A DNA stretch of 64,000 bases from an uncultured Collinsella sp. (GCA_900549715.1 URPK01000009.1:24558-88557), one strand, 5' to 3'. Numbered from the stretch's first letter, positions 34,287 through 43,702 are shown. Made by a program: numbers and translations. The notes: generated by a model from the letters alone, not told the origin.

Positions 34287-34598
34287 ATGTCCGTCTTAGA
34301 AGATGTCCTAGAAGAGGAATACGCACGCTCGATCCGCCTCCTGGGACTCATGGAGCAGGAAATTGGCCTCCTTCCAAAGGGCAGCATCCGCATGCGAAAC
34401 ATAAAGGGCCGCGAATACTGCTACCTCAACTATCGAGTCGGCGACAAGGTCAAAAGTGACTATGTCCCTGCTGCAGAGGCTGATGATCTGCGAGCCAAAA
34501 TCGAACGTCGAAGGGCTCTTGCGGCCGCCATCAGAGAACAGAAGCGATCTCAAAAGCAAATCATACGTGCGTTGGGAAGGGTGCCGAATGTTGACTGA
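34287..34598 (+). CDS. Antitoxin-like partner of a nucleotidyltransferase gene
   Basis: 103 residues from ATG 34287 (GGGAGG about 5 nt upstream). Largely helical with a central segment SIRMRNIKGREYCYLNYRVGDKVKSDYV and a basic C-terminal helix. I recall similar small proteins encoded just before AbiEii-like nucleotidyltransferases in Firmicutes; this assignment rests on gene context and memory, not on a search. The next frame starts 11 bp before its stop, which is the usual coupling in toxin-antitoxin operons. The upstream inverted repeat supports autoregulation. Confidence 0.6.
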   Translation: MSVLEDVLEEEYARSIRLLGLMEQEIGLLPKGSIRMRNIKGREYCYLNYRVGDKVKSDYVPAAEADDLRAKIERRRALAAAIREQKRSQKQIIRALGRVPNVD

Positions 34599-34728
34599 GC
34601 AGCAACAAGCTTTCTTAAAAGTGCTCGACCTGGTCGAGGAAGCAGGGCGCATAGACCACGTTATCCTCACCGGGTCCTGGGCGGAGTTTGCCTACAGACC
34701 GGCAGCCTCGTTGCCAAAGTGGCCATAA
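34588..34728 (+). pseudogene. Truncated nucleotidyltransferase (AbiEii/MNT-type) remnant
   Basis: Only 46 codons. They begin MLTEQQQAFLKVLDLVEE and reach LTGSWAEFAYR, resembling the N-terminus and the GS motif of minimal nucleotidyltransferases, then run into unrelated sequence and a stop. The catalytic aspartates that follow the GS motif are missing, so the toxin is inactive. The break is near 34695. Confidence 0.55.
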
Positions 34729-34747
34729 ACCCACGAACACCCCAAAC

Positions 34748-34957
34748 TCAAAGCCTGCCCATCAAGAAGTCGACTGCAGAAACGATTTTGATGCCGTCGA
34801 TGTCAGTCGGATGGCTCCCCCGGCGAACGATGGCGATCTTCTCGTAACCACCGGCGATCTTCTCGAGCGACCTGAGCTCAAATGGACGCAGCTCGTGCTT
34901 GCGAGTCGACTCCTCGTCAATCGACTCTGCAACCTGGGCATCACGAAAGTCTATCAA
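34748..34957 (-). pseudogene. C-terminal remnant of a DUF4143-type ATPase (tentative)
   Basis: About 69 codons on the minus strand: DAQVAESIDEEST...ELRPFE, then GGYEKIAIVRR, then DIDGIKIVSAVDFLMGR. The pattern (QVA..., RELxPL, YEKI, DGIK, DFLLG) fits the C-terminal end of AAA+ ATPases with DUF4143. A stop lies directly upstream in frame and no P-loop is present, so it is a fragment. It abuts the truncated nucleotidyltransferase, suggesting a deletion or recombination junction. Confidence 0.45.
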
Positions 34958-35010
34958 CTAATCGAGATATCGATTCTAGGAACAATCCGGTTGTCCATTG
35001 CTCGCCCAAA

Positions 35011-35090
35011 TCTGCAAGTTTTTCTCATCACATGACAAGAACTTGCGAATTCTGCAAGTTCTTCTCACGTAGCGACAAGAGCCTGCATAT
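35011..35090. repeat. Two 40-bp direct repeats
   Basis: Units 35011-35050 and 35051-35090 both start TCTGCAAGTT and share TTCTCA and GACAAGA at the same positions; about three quarters of positions match. They lie in the ~425-bp gene-free stretch 34958-35383, in which I see nothing else besides weak hairpins. Confidence 0.6.
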
Positions 35091-35383
35091 CCGTCCGTGG
35101 CCATTTGCGGTCGGATTCTGGCGAGGCCATGCAAAGCAGCAGGCCACATGGCCGACACGGAGCCATGGCATGCGCGGAATCTTGGGGGGGTCAGGACTTC
35201 TCCCGGCAGCCTATAAGACAAAAACACATACACATAGATAAAGAGAAGCCCGGCAAGACACGGCGCCAAGGCCGCAGCCACAAACTTGAGTAGCCGATAG
35301 TCTAAAAATCACATACGCTCAAAACACGAACGATCGATCTGTTATCCTGGCGCCAACATAGTCTTTCGAAAGGTTTGGCCGGG

Positions 35384-38254
35384 ATGACTACGCAACAGCA
35401 GATTGATATTGAATTCGACTCGCTTGCACGCGAGAACGATTCACCCAAGCTCATCGCCAACTCGAAGGCGACAGGCGGAACACTACTATCCGTTATCAAG
35501 GAGCAGCTCTCAACCTGCAGCTCTTTTGACTTTTGCGTAGCGTTTGTTGCAGACGGCGGCCTTCAAATCCTGGTCGAGGCGTTCCAGGAGCTCAAGCAGC
35601 GTGGCATTAAGGGCAGACTGCTCACGTCCACCTATCTCAACTTCAACTCACCCGATGCGTTTCGAAAGCTCCTGGAATACGACAACATAGAAGTTCGCGT
35701 ATTCCAGGGTAATTTGCATGCCAAGGGATACATTTTTGATAAGGGCGAAACCAGCACGGTCATCGTCGGCAGCTCCAACATGACGCAGACCGCCCTCACC
35801 TGTAATAAAGAATGGAACGTGCTGTACCAGACTGTCGAGAACAGCCGCCTGCTCGGAGAGCTTAGAGGCGAGTTTGATTCGCTGTGGAACGACACCTCAA
35901 CCGTTTTGCTTTCCCAAGACTGGATTGAGAACTATGCCGCATATCGATCGGCACGTCCGTCAAAGCCCAAATCGAAACCGACGTTCCAGGCAACTGTTAG
36001 CCCAACCACGAATGACCTCGAAGAAATCAAGCCCAATAAAATGCAGCAGCGCGCCCTTGAGGCGCTCGATGTAATCCATCGCAAGGGCGAGACCCGCGCC
36101 CTGCTGGTCTCGGCAACCGGCACCGGCAAGACCTTCCTTTCGGCGTTCGATGTACTCGCGTTTAAACCCCGGCGCGTCCTCTTTCTTGCGCACCGCCGGC
36201 GCATTATTGACGCCTCCCGCGCAAGCTACGAACGGCTCTTAGGTAGTACCTATACGTTCGACACCTATCAAACTGGCAAGAATACAAGCAATGCCACCTG
36301 CGTGTTTGCCATGTGTTCTTCGGTCGCCAAACATTTGAGCGATTTCTGTCCCGATGAGTTCGACTACATCGTCATCGACGAGGCCCACCGCACGGGATCC
36401 CAGGGCTACCAATCCATCATGTCGCACTTTACGCCTCGGTTTTATCTGGGCATGACCGCTACACCCAATCGCACCGACGGCTATGACGTCTTTGCCCTTT
36501 TCAATCACGTCATCGCGTTCCAGATCACGCTGCAGGACGCTTTGGCCGAGGAGATGCTTGCCCCCTTCCATTATTTTGGCATTCATGATCTGGAGATTGA
36601 CGACGAAACGGTCGAAGATACCGCCTTGTTCGGACGCTTAACATCCGACGAGCGCGTGCGTCACATCACCGAGAAGATTGAGGAATATAGCGTCACCAAA
36701 AGCAACCGCAGGGGCTTAATCTTCTGCAATCGAAACGCCGAGGCCGAAGAACTGTCACGCAAGTTCAACGCTCTCGGATATCGAACAACTGCGATTAGCG
36801 GTCAAGATTCCGATGAGGTCCGCGATGTCGCAATCAGCCGACTTGAAGCCGGCGAGCTCGAGTACATTTTCTCGGTTGATATCATGAACGAAGGCGTCGA
36901 CATCCCCTCGCTCAATCAGATCATCATGCTTCGACGCACCGACTCCGCAATCATCTTTATTCAGCAGCTCGGCCGTGGCCTGCGCTTGGACAGCGGCAAG
37001 GAATACGCACTGATACTCGACTTTATTGGCAATTACCAGAGCAACTTCTTGGTACCCATCGCGCTTTCGGGCGACAAGACGTACAACAAAGATCGCCTGC
37101 GTCGTCTCGTCCAAGAGGGCGATTCGGTGATACCCGGATGCTCGACCGTGAGCTTCGATCGTATTTCCGAGGCACGCATTTACAAGGCCATCGATGGCGG
37201 CAACTTTACCTCCGCCCGCTTTTTGAAGAACGAATATCTCGACTTGCGGCAGAAGCTCGGAAAGATCCCCTCGCTGCTCGAATTTGATCGCAACGGCTCT
37301 ATCGACCCGCTACTCATCTTCAAAAGCAGCAAGTCCTACCACGATTTTCTTTCCAAATGTGAGCCGGACTACACGGTCCAGTTTTCCTCGGACCAGATCA
37401 AAATCCTCAGATTTATTTCTCAAAAACTTGCCGCGGGCAAGCGATTTGAAGATCTCTATTTGCTTCAAACGCTCGTCGAAGCCGGACACGAGGGCTACCG
37501 GCATATGCGCGAGGCTGCGCTTAGGAACTACCGCGCACAACTTAAGGACAGCGCCGTTAGGTCGGCAATCGCAGTCCTTAAGGGCGACTTTGCCACTCCT
37601 AAGGATTTCGTTTCCCTGCTTATTGACGATGGAACCGGACCTCGTCTGACCGAAGCGTTTGCGACCGCCCTGCGCAACGCAAAGTTCAAGCGTCAGATTC
37701 TTGAAGTGCTGGATTTTGGTATTGCGCGCAACCGACTCGACTATGCCGAGACATACGAAAACACAAATTTCGTTCTCAACGCCAAGTACACATACGAGGA
37801 GGTTTGCCGCCTGATGAACTGGGAAAAGAACATCAACGGCCAAAATCTTGGCGGCTATTTCTACGACGAGAAGACCAATACATTCCCCGTGTTTATTAAC
37901 TATGACAAGGCGCCCGACATTAGTGAGTCAATTCAGTATGAAGACCGCTTTGTTTCGCCGAGTAAGCTAGTTGCAATCTCTAAGAACAACCGCACGCTCA
38001 ACTCCCCCGAGATTCAGCGCCTGAAGACATGGCCGGAAAACGGCCTGAAGACGTATTTGTTTATGCGAAAGAACAAGGACGATAAGGGTGGCAAGGAGTT
38101 CTATTTCTTAGGCGAAATGCATCCGACCGGTGAGTTCGAAGCTATTAAAACTAAGAGCGGCGACAACGCCGTTGAAATCGAATATGAGCTCAACGCACCC
38201 GTGAGGCAAGACATTTACGAGTTTATGCTCAGCGATTTGAGCGAGGCAGAGTGA
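35384..38254 (+). CDS. PLD-nuclease / SF2 helicase / DUF3427 protein
   Basis: 956 residues. N-terminal phospholipase D-like domain with HAKGYIFD at about 112-119 and GSSNMT. Then a superfamily 2 helicase: ATGTGKT at about 245-251, DEAHR near 332, TATPNRTD, and a helicase C domain with the QQLGRGLR motif. The C-terminal third matches DUF3427, the usual third part of this architecture. One HxKxxxxD motif suggests a dimeric nuclease. Its role is unproven; such proteins occur in defence and mobile regions. The ATG at 35384 has AAAGG 10 nt upstream. It is convergent with a NUDIX gene. Confidence 0.88.
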   Translation: MTTQQQIDIEFDSLARENDSPKLIANSKATGGTLLSVIKEQLSTCSSFDFCVAFVADGGLQILVEAFQELKQRGIKGRLLTSTYLNFNSPDAFRKLLEYDNIEVRVFQGNLHAKGYIFDKGETSTVIVGSSNMTQTALTCNKEWNVLYQTVENSRLLGELRGEFDSLWNDTSTVLLSQDWIENYAAYRSARPSKPKSKPTFQATVSPTTNDLEEIKPNKMQQRALEALDVIHRKGETRALLVSATGTGKTFLSAFDVLAFKPRRVLFLAHRRRIIDASRASYERLLGSTYTFDTYQTGKNTSNATCVFAMCSSVAKHLSDFCPDEFDYIVIDEAHRTGSQGYQSIMSHFTPRFYLGMTATPNRTDGYDVFALFNHVIAFQITLQDALAEEMLAPFHYFGIHDLEIDDETVEDTALFGRLTSDERVRHITEKIEEYSVTKSNRRGLIFCNRNAEAEELSRKFNALGYRTTAISGQDSDEVRDVAISRLEAGELEYIFSVDIMNEGVDIPSLNQIIMLRRTDSAIIFIQQLGRGLRLDSGKEYALILDFIGNYQSNFLVPIALSGDKTYNKDRLRRLVQEGDSVIPGCSTVSFDRISEARIYKAIDGGNFTSARFLKNEYLDLRQKLGKIPSLLEFDRNGSIDPLLIFKSSKSYHDFLSKCEPDYTVQFSSDQIKILRFISQKLAAGKRFEDLYLLQTLVEAGHEGYRHMREAALRNYRAQLKDSAVRSAIAVLKGDFATPKDFVSLLIDDGTGPRLTEAFATALRNAKFKRQILEVLDFGIARNRLDYAETYENTNFVLNAKYTYEEVCRLMNWEKNINGQNLGGYFYDEKTNTFPVFINYDKAPDISESIQYEDRFVSPSKLVAISKNNRTLNSPEIQRLKTWPENGLKTYLFMRKNKDDKGGKEFYFLGEMHPTGEFEAIKTKSGDNAVEIEYELNAPVRQDIYEFMLSDLSEAE

Positions 38255-38260
38255 CAAAAA

Positions 38261-38293
38261 GGGGCGAGGCACCATGTGGCGCCCGCCCCTTTC
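38261..38293 (+). terminator. Hairpin between the convergent helicase and NUDIX genes
   Basis: GGGGCGAGGC...GCGCCCGCCCC stem followed by TTTCTTA on the plus strand and preceded by AAAAA, so it can act on both strands. Confidence 0.75.
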
Positions 38294-38689
38294 TTACTTA
38301 AGCCCGAGTTTCTTCTCGAGCTCCCTAACGACTTTAACGTCCGCTGGAAGCCAATCGACATCCCACAGGTTATTGGTATCGAGCCACTTCATGTCCTCGT
38401 GAGCGTGCTCTTTGAACTCCCCCGAAAGGATGTTAGCCAGGTAGCACTGCATCGACAGGTGGAACGTCTCGTAATCGTGCTCGACCGTGCAAAGATAGTC
38501 GAGGTTACCGATCGTGACCTCGAGCTCTTCTTGAATCTCGCGCACGATTGCCTGCTCGCCGGTCTCGCCCGGCTCGAGCTTGCCGCCCGGAAATTCCCAG
38601 CCGTCTTTAAACTCGCCATAGCCGCGCTGGCAGCTCAGGATTTTTCCGTCCTTCTGAATAATCGCTGCTGCAACATTGATTGATTTCAT
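38294..38689 (-). CDS. mutT: NUDIX hydrolase (8-oxo-dGTP diphosphatase-like)
   Basis: 131 residues. The Nudix box GGKLEPGETGEQAIVREIQEELEV is complete (GX5EX7REUXEEXGU form), preceded by GWEFPGG as in MutT. It probably hydrolyses oxidised dGTP or another nucleoside triphosphate. The ATG 38687-38689 has no strong ribosome binding site within view. It faces the DUF3427 helicase; the two families are often neighbours, which hints at a shared function. Confidence 0.9.
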   Translation of the reverse strand: MKSINVAAAIIQKDGKILSCQRGYGEFKDGWEFPGGKLEPGETGEQAIVREIQEELEVTIGNLDYLCTVEHDYETFHLSMQCYLANILSGEFKEHAHEDMKWLDTNNLWDVDWLPADVKVVRELEKKLGLK

Positions 38690-38786
38690 AACTAGTTATC
38701 ACCTCTCCAGTTGAGCTCAACCAGTATAGGTGATCAACAAAGATCCGCGTGACGGAACGCTGTTAGAGACTGCATGTTTATTCGCA

Positions 38787-39410
38787 TTACCCGTTCAGTA
38801 CCATCAGCAAAGGCGCCATCAGCTCGCGTCGTTTGGCGGTTTTAGAGTTCTCCTCTACAAGATCCTTCAGCCGTTGTATATCGAGTCCACGTCCAAGCGC
38901 GTCGTGATAGGCATCGATAATTAATGAGGGATCCTCGCAATCGAGGCAAAGATCGACAAGCGTGCGCTCGGGTTTAGTTACCGGCAGGCCGTCGAGCCAA
39001 ACGATGTCCCGCTCAGCAATCTCGCGCTTTACAAAAGAAAGGGATTCGTTTCTTGTATTGATACGCATGGGCGCGGTCATCCTGTAGGGGGACAGATAGA
39101 AATCGCCCATTTGCTGCAGGTTCGCCGCTGTCGTACCGCTCACGGCGATGCCATCCCACTGACGTTTTCTCTCCCACGCGCAAAGGGAGGGATTGGTGAG
39201 CTTCCAAAAGGCGTTGAGTTCGTCGGTGTCTCGGCGCTGCGTTCCAGACATCCGGTAGGCGCCGTGGCATATCCGTTCAAGACGCCCTGCGCGGCATGAG
39301 TGCGCCAGCGCATCTCGAGAGATGTCCATGCGAGCCGCCTGGGCTGTGGTGAACACGCCCTCGCTCTCGGAAAGCTCGCTTATCGCCGCTATGTTGCTAA
39401 AGTACTTCAT
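38787..39410 (-). CDS. AbiEi-type antitoxin / transcriptional regulator
   Basis: 207 residues from MKYFSNIAAI (ATG 39408-39410). The N-terminal winged helix (ELSESEGVFTTAQAARMDISRDALAHSCRAGRLERICHGAYR) is the AbiEi_4 antitoxin domain. The C-terminal half (VSGTTAANL, YRMTAPMRI, LDGLPVTKPERTLVDLCLD) is the conserved AbiEi body. In type IV systems AbiEi represses its operon and counters the AbiEii nucleotidyltransferase toxin. No toxin gene follows; the next gene is the NUDIX hydrolase. It is therefore an orphan. Confidence 0.82.
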   Translation of the reverse strand: MKYFSNIAAISELSESEGVFTTAQAARMDISRDALAHSCRAGRLERICHGAYRMSGTQRRDTDELNAFWKLTNPSLCAWERKRQWDGIAVSGTTAANLQQMGDFYLSPYRMTAPMRINTRNESLSFVKREIAERDIVWLDGLPVTKPERTLVDLCLDCEDPSLIIDAYHDALGRGLDIQRLKDLVEENSKTAKRRELMAPLLMVLNG

Positions 39411-39444
39411 GCTGCAATTGTAGGATATTTTCATACTTTTGCAA
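39411..39444 (-). promoter_or_regulatory. Strong predicted promoter giving a leaderless abiEi transcript
   Basis: On the minus strand TTGCAA (39439-39444), a 16-bp spacer and TACAAT (39417-39422) match sigma-70-type hexamers. Only 6 bases separate the -10 box from the ATG, so transcription should start at the start codon. No ribosome binding site is present. Confidence 0.65.
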
Positions 39445-39529
39445 CGTGATTTTTGATCCATTAGATCCGTTTGCCTTGTTTACCCCATTTCTGACGCCGT
39501 TTTGCACCGGCACCCCATCCCCCGCTATT

Positions 39530-39709
39530 GAGGTCTAATACTTTTCCGCGAAGTGAACGGCTGTTTTTGGACCTCTGAAACATCCGCATTTTTCGGCGGC
39601 AAAATCGTGGGATTTCAGCATTGAAACCGCAGGAAGCGGCACCTCTAAAGTGTCGATGCTTCGGGGGTCCGTTTTCACTCATTCACTTCTCGGAAAAGTA
39701 TTAGACCTC
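39530..39709. repeat. 180-bp long-hairpin element, copy 1
   Basis: Terminal arms 39530-39557 and 39682-39709 match as reverse complements at 27 of 28 positions, with core ACTTTTCCGCGAAGTGAA. Inside, GGACCTCTGAAACATCC pairs with the region 39650-39670 (GATGCTTCGGGGGTCC). The apical part holds AAACCGCAGGA. The same architecture is repeated at 42586-42773. It lies in the 550-bp gene-free stretch upstream of both abiEi and the UBA-like gene; elsewhere in that stretch I see only the two promoters. Confidence 0.88.
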
Positions 39710-39819
39710 GCCATCAGCTATCCCAAAGATCAGACCGCCCCTCCTTCACGCCACGCAAAACCTGCCTTTTCTGCCCCTGCCCGCCTCCGCACCACCCAAA
39801 AACTCATCCAACATTAATC

Positions 39820-39847
39820 TTGGCTCAAGAATCGCTTAATCTATAAC
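39820..39847 (+). promoter_or_regulatory. Candidate promoter for the UBA-like / two-component operon
   Basis: TTGGCT (39820-39825), a 16-bp spacer and TATAAC (39842-39847), about 114 bp before the ATG at 39961. Confidence 0.5.
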
Positions 39848-39960
39848 CTGCACTATAGAGTTCGACCAAGGGCGGGGCGGCGCAACGCAGACCGCCGAAC
39901 GCAACGCTCGCGCCCGGGCAGATCGCCCGGCGTCGCGCCCATCGAACGAAAGGACAGGTC

Positions 39961-40503
39961 ATGGACGACCTCGAAAAAGTTGAAACCATCCGCACCAAGT
40001 GCAACGTGAGCTACACCGACGCCAAGGCCGCGCTCGACGCCGCCGACGGCAACGTCCTGGACGCCATCATTTGGCTCGAGTCGCAGGGCAAGACGCAGAC
40101 CACGTCGGCGCACGCCGCCACCGAGTCCGCGCCAGCCGACGAGCCCTCGGCTGAGATGGTCGCCGCGCAGGTCGCCTACGAAAAGTCGAGCGAAAAGACC
40201 GACTTCTCCAAGAAGATGGACAGCGTGTGGGAGTACCTCAAAAAGCTCTTCCGTCTGAGCCTGGACACCAAGTTTATCGCCACGCGCCGCGACGCGATCA
40301 TCCTCAACATCCCCATCCTGATCCCCATCGTCGCGCTGTTTGCCTGGGGCGCCACGATTTGGCTGATGCTCATTGGCCTGTTCTTTGGCATGCGCTACCG
40401 CATCGATAGCGACGGCGACGTGCCCGGCAGCATCAACACCCTGATGGACAGCGCTGCCAATGCCGCGGACGACATCAAGCAAAATCTCAACGACGACAAG
40501 TAA
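39961..40503 (+). CDS. DUF4342 / UBA-like domain membrane protein
   Basis: 180 residues. Residues 1-45 (EKVETIRTKCNVSYTDAKAALDAADGNVLDAIIWLESQGK) form a UBA/TS-N-like helical domain, as at the start of elongation factor Ts. A linker and a DUF4342-like part with two adjacent hydrophobic stretches (ILNIPILIPIVALFAWGATIWLMLIGLFF) follow. The function is unknown. It lies 18 bp before the response regulator gene on the same strand, so it may be part of the signalling system. GAAAGGAC precedes the ATG. Confidence 0.82.
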   Translation: MDDLEKVETIRTKCNVSYTDAKAALDAADGNVLDAIIWLESQGKTQTTSAHAATESAPADEPSAEMVAAQVAYEKSSEKTDFSKKMDSVWEYLKKLFRLSLDTKFIATRRDAIILNIPILIPIVALFAWGATIWLMLIGLFFGMRYRIDSDGDVPGSINTLMDSAANAADDIKQNLNDDK

Positions 40504-40521
40504 TCGCAGACGGGGGCACGT

Positions 40522-41275
<754 letters not shown>

Positions 41276-41292
<17 letters not shown>

Positions 41293-42571
41293 TGCCGAGG
41301 CCAAGCGCGTCACCTCCATCGCCCGCGCCATCAACTGGAGCTATATGTGGCGCCGCTTGGTGAGCTACGTCTGGCTGGATCTGTTACTGCTGCTTGTTGC
41401 GGCGGCGATCCTCGTCTATGGCTACAACCAGACGCTGCCCGATGGCGCGTTTACCGCGGGATGGATCCCCAGCGCTAGCGTTCACGGCATGTCACTGACG
41501 CCCGCGCGCGGCTGGGACCTGACAACGCTCACCTATACCGTCGAGTTTGCGCGTACCACCAAGACCTTCCCCCTCGCGCAGGACCTCGTCGCACTGTGGC
41601 CCCTCTACCTTGTCGTTGTAGGTTGGCAAGTCATCAGCGTGCTCAACATGCTCGGCGGCGCCCGCCGCGTGCGCCGTACCATGGCACCGCTCAACGACCT
41701 GGCCCTGCGCGTTGACGAGCTCGGGCGCATGCAGCTCGCCGGCGGCAAGATGGAAACGCTCGAGCAGGCCATCGAGCGCGCAAGCGTCGACTCGCCGAGC
41801 GTCACCACCGGCGACGCCGATCTGGCGAGTATCGAGGTCGCGCTCAACCGCCTGCTGCGCCAGATGCAAGAGGCCAAGCTGCAGCAGATGCGCTTTGTCA
41901 ACGATGCGAGTCACGAGCTGCGCACGCCCATCGCGGTGATTCAGGGCTACGTGAACATGCTCGACCGCTGGGGCAAAGACGACCCGGACGTGCTGGCAGA
42001 GTCCATCGCCTCGCTCAAAGCCGAAAGCGAGCATATGCAGGAGCTCGTGGAGCAGTTGCTGTTTTTAGCGCGCGGCGATGCCGGTCGCACCGTGCTGCGG
42101 CGCGCGAATACCAACCTGGCTGCACTGGTCGGCGAGGTTTGCGAAGAATCACAGATGATCGATGCCGGGCACACATATCGGCTGGCGTATGATGCCGCAC
42201 TTACCGGCGACCCGCGCTGCAACGCATCGGTTGACGTGGCACTCGTGAAGCAGGCGCTGCGCGTGATCGTGCAAAACGCCGCCAAGTATTCGGACGCAGG
42301 CACGACCGTCACGTTTGCCATAACACCCGATGCGGGCACGGGCGCGATTGACATAAGCGTTGAGGACGAGGGCATCGGCATGAACCAGGAATCCGCAGCT
42401 CACGCTTTCGAGCGGTTCTACCGTGCCGACAACGCACGCGATGCCGGCGCACAGGGCTCGGGCCTGGGGCTCGCTATCGCCAAGTGGATCGTCGACAGCC
42501 ACGGCGGTGTCATTGGCGTGACCTCAGTCGAGGGCGTCGGCAGCCGCTTTACGATTCGGCTGCCACGGTAG
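41276..42571 (+). CDS. Sensor histidine kinase (ArlS-like)
   Basis: 431 residues. Two transmembrane helices (about 33-50 and 105-125) flank an external domain of about 55 residues; a HAMP-like linker follows. H box NDASHELRTPIAVIQGY with His213; N box VQNAAKYS, G1 VEDEGIGM, F box FERFYRAD and G2 GSGLGLAIAKWIV are all present. The external signal is unknown. The start ATG 41276 lies within the regulator gene; a later in-frame start would remove only non-conserved residues. Confidence 0.92.
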
Positions 42572-42585
42572 GGGCGTCTCTCACG

Positions 42586-42773
42586 AATCGAAGGTGAATG
42601 CTTTTCCGCGAAGTGAGCGACCTATTTTGGACCCCCGAAGCATCCGCACTTTTTGGCGCCAAAACCGCAGGAAATACCTGACAAAACCGCAGGAAAGAGC
42701 GACGTAAAAGTGTCGATGCTTCAGGGGCTCGATTTCACTCGTTCACTTCGCGGAAAAGCATTCACCTTCGATT
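42586..42773. repeat. 188-bp long-hairpin element, copy 2
   Basis: Outer arms are perfectly complementary over 31 bp (42586-42616 with the 3' end 42743-42773), core GCTTTTCCGCGAAGTGA. The inner GGACCCCCGAAGCATCC pairs with the 42705-42730 region, and the apical part repeats AAAACCGCAGGAAA twice. It starts 15 bp after the kinase stop. The outermost 12 bp differ from copy 1, yet pair within this copy. Confidence 0.9.
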
Positions 42774-42805
42774 TACGGCAGCCCGTCAGTCACCCTCTCG
42801 GCATT

Positions 42806-42842
42806 AAAAATGGGGCAAAGCCACGCGCCTTACCCCATTTTT
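42806..42842 (-). terminator. Terminator after the VOC gene
   Basis: AAAAATGGGG and CCCCATTTTT arms around a GC loop; T-run in both directions. It lies 24 bp after the VOC gene stop. Confidence 0.85.
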
Positions 42843-42865
42843 CGTTAGCTATAGCAGCCTGTGCG

Positions 42866-43240
42866 CTACTCGCGGCACAGGTGCACGGCGAAGCCAGCGA
42901 ACTCGCGCTTAAAGTACACGAGCTTGGTGCCGCCGTCGGGCAGCAGCACGCGCGACTCCTCGTTGACCTCGAGCTCGCGCTCGGCAAACCACTTCTCGGC
43001 CGCATCGATGTCGTTGACGGCAAAGCCAATGTGGCCCTTGGTGCCACGACCGTTCTGCTTCATAACCTCGACCAGCGAATCGTTAAAGTACGAAACCGGG
43101 GTCTCGATAACGGGCAGGCCCATCATCGTCGAGAACAGCTCCGCGATCTCCAAGGCGTCTACCGGGTCGGTGGCGTTGATGCCCACATGGGCAACGCGCA
43201 TGCCAAAAAGCTCGACCGGGTTGGCGTTCTGCTCACTCAT
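42866..43240 (-). CDS. VOC (glyoxalase/dioxygenase-fold) protein
   Basis: 124 residues. Begins with the betaalphabeta unit MRVAHVGINATDP and has GHIGFAVNDIDAAEKWFAE and LVYFKREFAGFAVHLCRE, typical of single-domain VOC proteins, with His in the HVGI and GHIGF strands as candidate metal ligands. VOC domains accompany 2-keto-3-deoxy-gluconate metabolism in gut bacteria. Here it lies 11 bp after a PTS IIB gene, suggesting a sugar pathway; the substrate is unknown. Confidence 0.82.
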   Translation of the reverse strand: MSEQNANPVELFGMRVAHVGINATDPVDALEIAELFSTMMGLPVIETPVSYFNDSLVEVMKQNGRGTKGHIGFAVNDIDAAEKWFAERELEVNEESRVLLPDGGTKLVYFKREFAGFAVHLCRE

Positions 43241-43251
43241 ACAGTCAGCGC

Positions 43252-43539
43252 CTACTGAGCCATGACGTCGAGGACGGCCTTCTCGGCAGCGACGCGGTTC
43301 ATGCCGGTCATGAAGGGCACGCCGCTCACGTACGGGCAGGTGAGTCCCTCGGGGGCAACGGTGGTGGCGATCAGCAGGTCAGCGCCCTCGTCGCAGTAAT
43401 CCTTGGCCTCGGAGATAGCGCACTGCACGATCTCGTACTTGCCGGCATAACCGTTGGCATCGAGCATGGTGGCGACCTTCTGGGCAACGAGCGTGGAAGT
43501 AGCAGCGCCAGCACCGCAAGCCAAAACGATCTTCTTCAT
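43252..43539 (-). CDS. PTS system IIB component (galactitol/lactose-type GatB-like)
   Basis: 95 residues. KKIVLACGAGAATSTLVAQKV contains the phosphocysteine loop (Cys8, CGAGAATST) of the GatB/SgaB IIB family. It accepts phosphate from a IIA protein and passes it to the sugar during uptake. No IIA or IIC gene lies in the window, so it is either an orphan or works with a transporter encoded elsewhere. GGGAGACATTACC precedes the ATG. Confidence 0.88.
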   Translation of the reverse strand: MKKIVLACGAGAATSTLVAQKVATMLDANGYAGKYEIVQCAISEAKDYCDEGADLLIATTVAPEGLTCPYVSGVPFMTGMNRVAAEKAVLDVMAQ

Positions 43540-43702
43540 AGGTAATGTCTCCCTTCATGGTTTACTTTAGGTAAGTGTACCGCAGCGAGCGATGGCGCTC
43601 GGCCTCGATGAGCTTTTATGCCAGTTTGCTTGCGCGCTGCGTATAATACATCTAGTACGTGTTGCCATACCGCTCGCTTTACGAGCGACTAAGGACCTTA
43701 AT

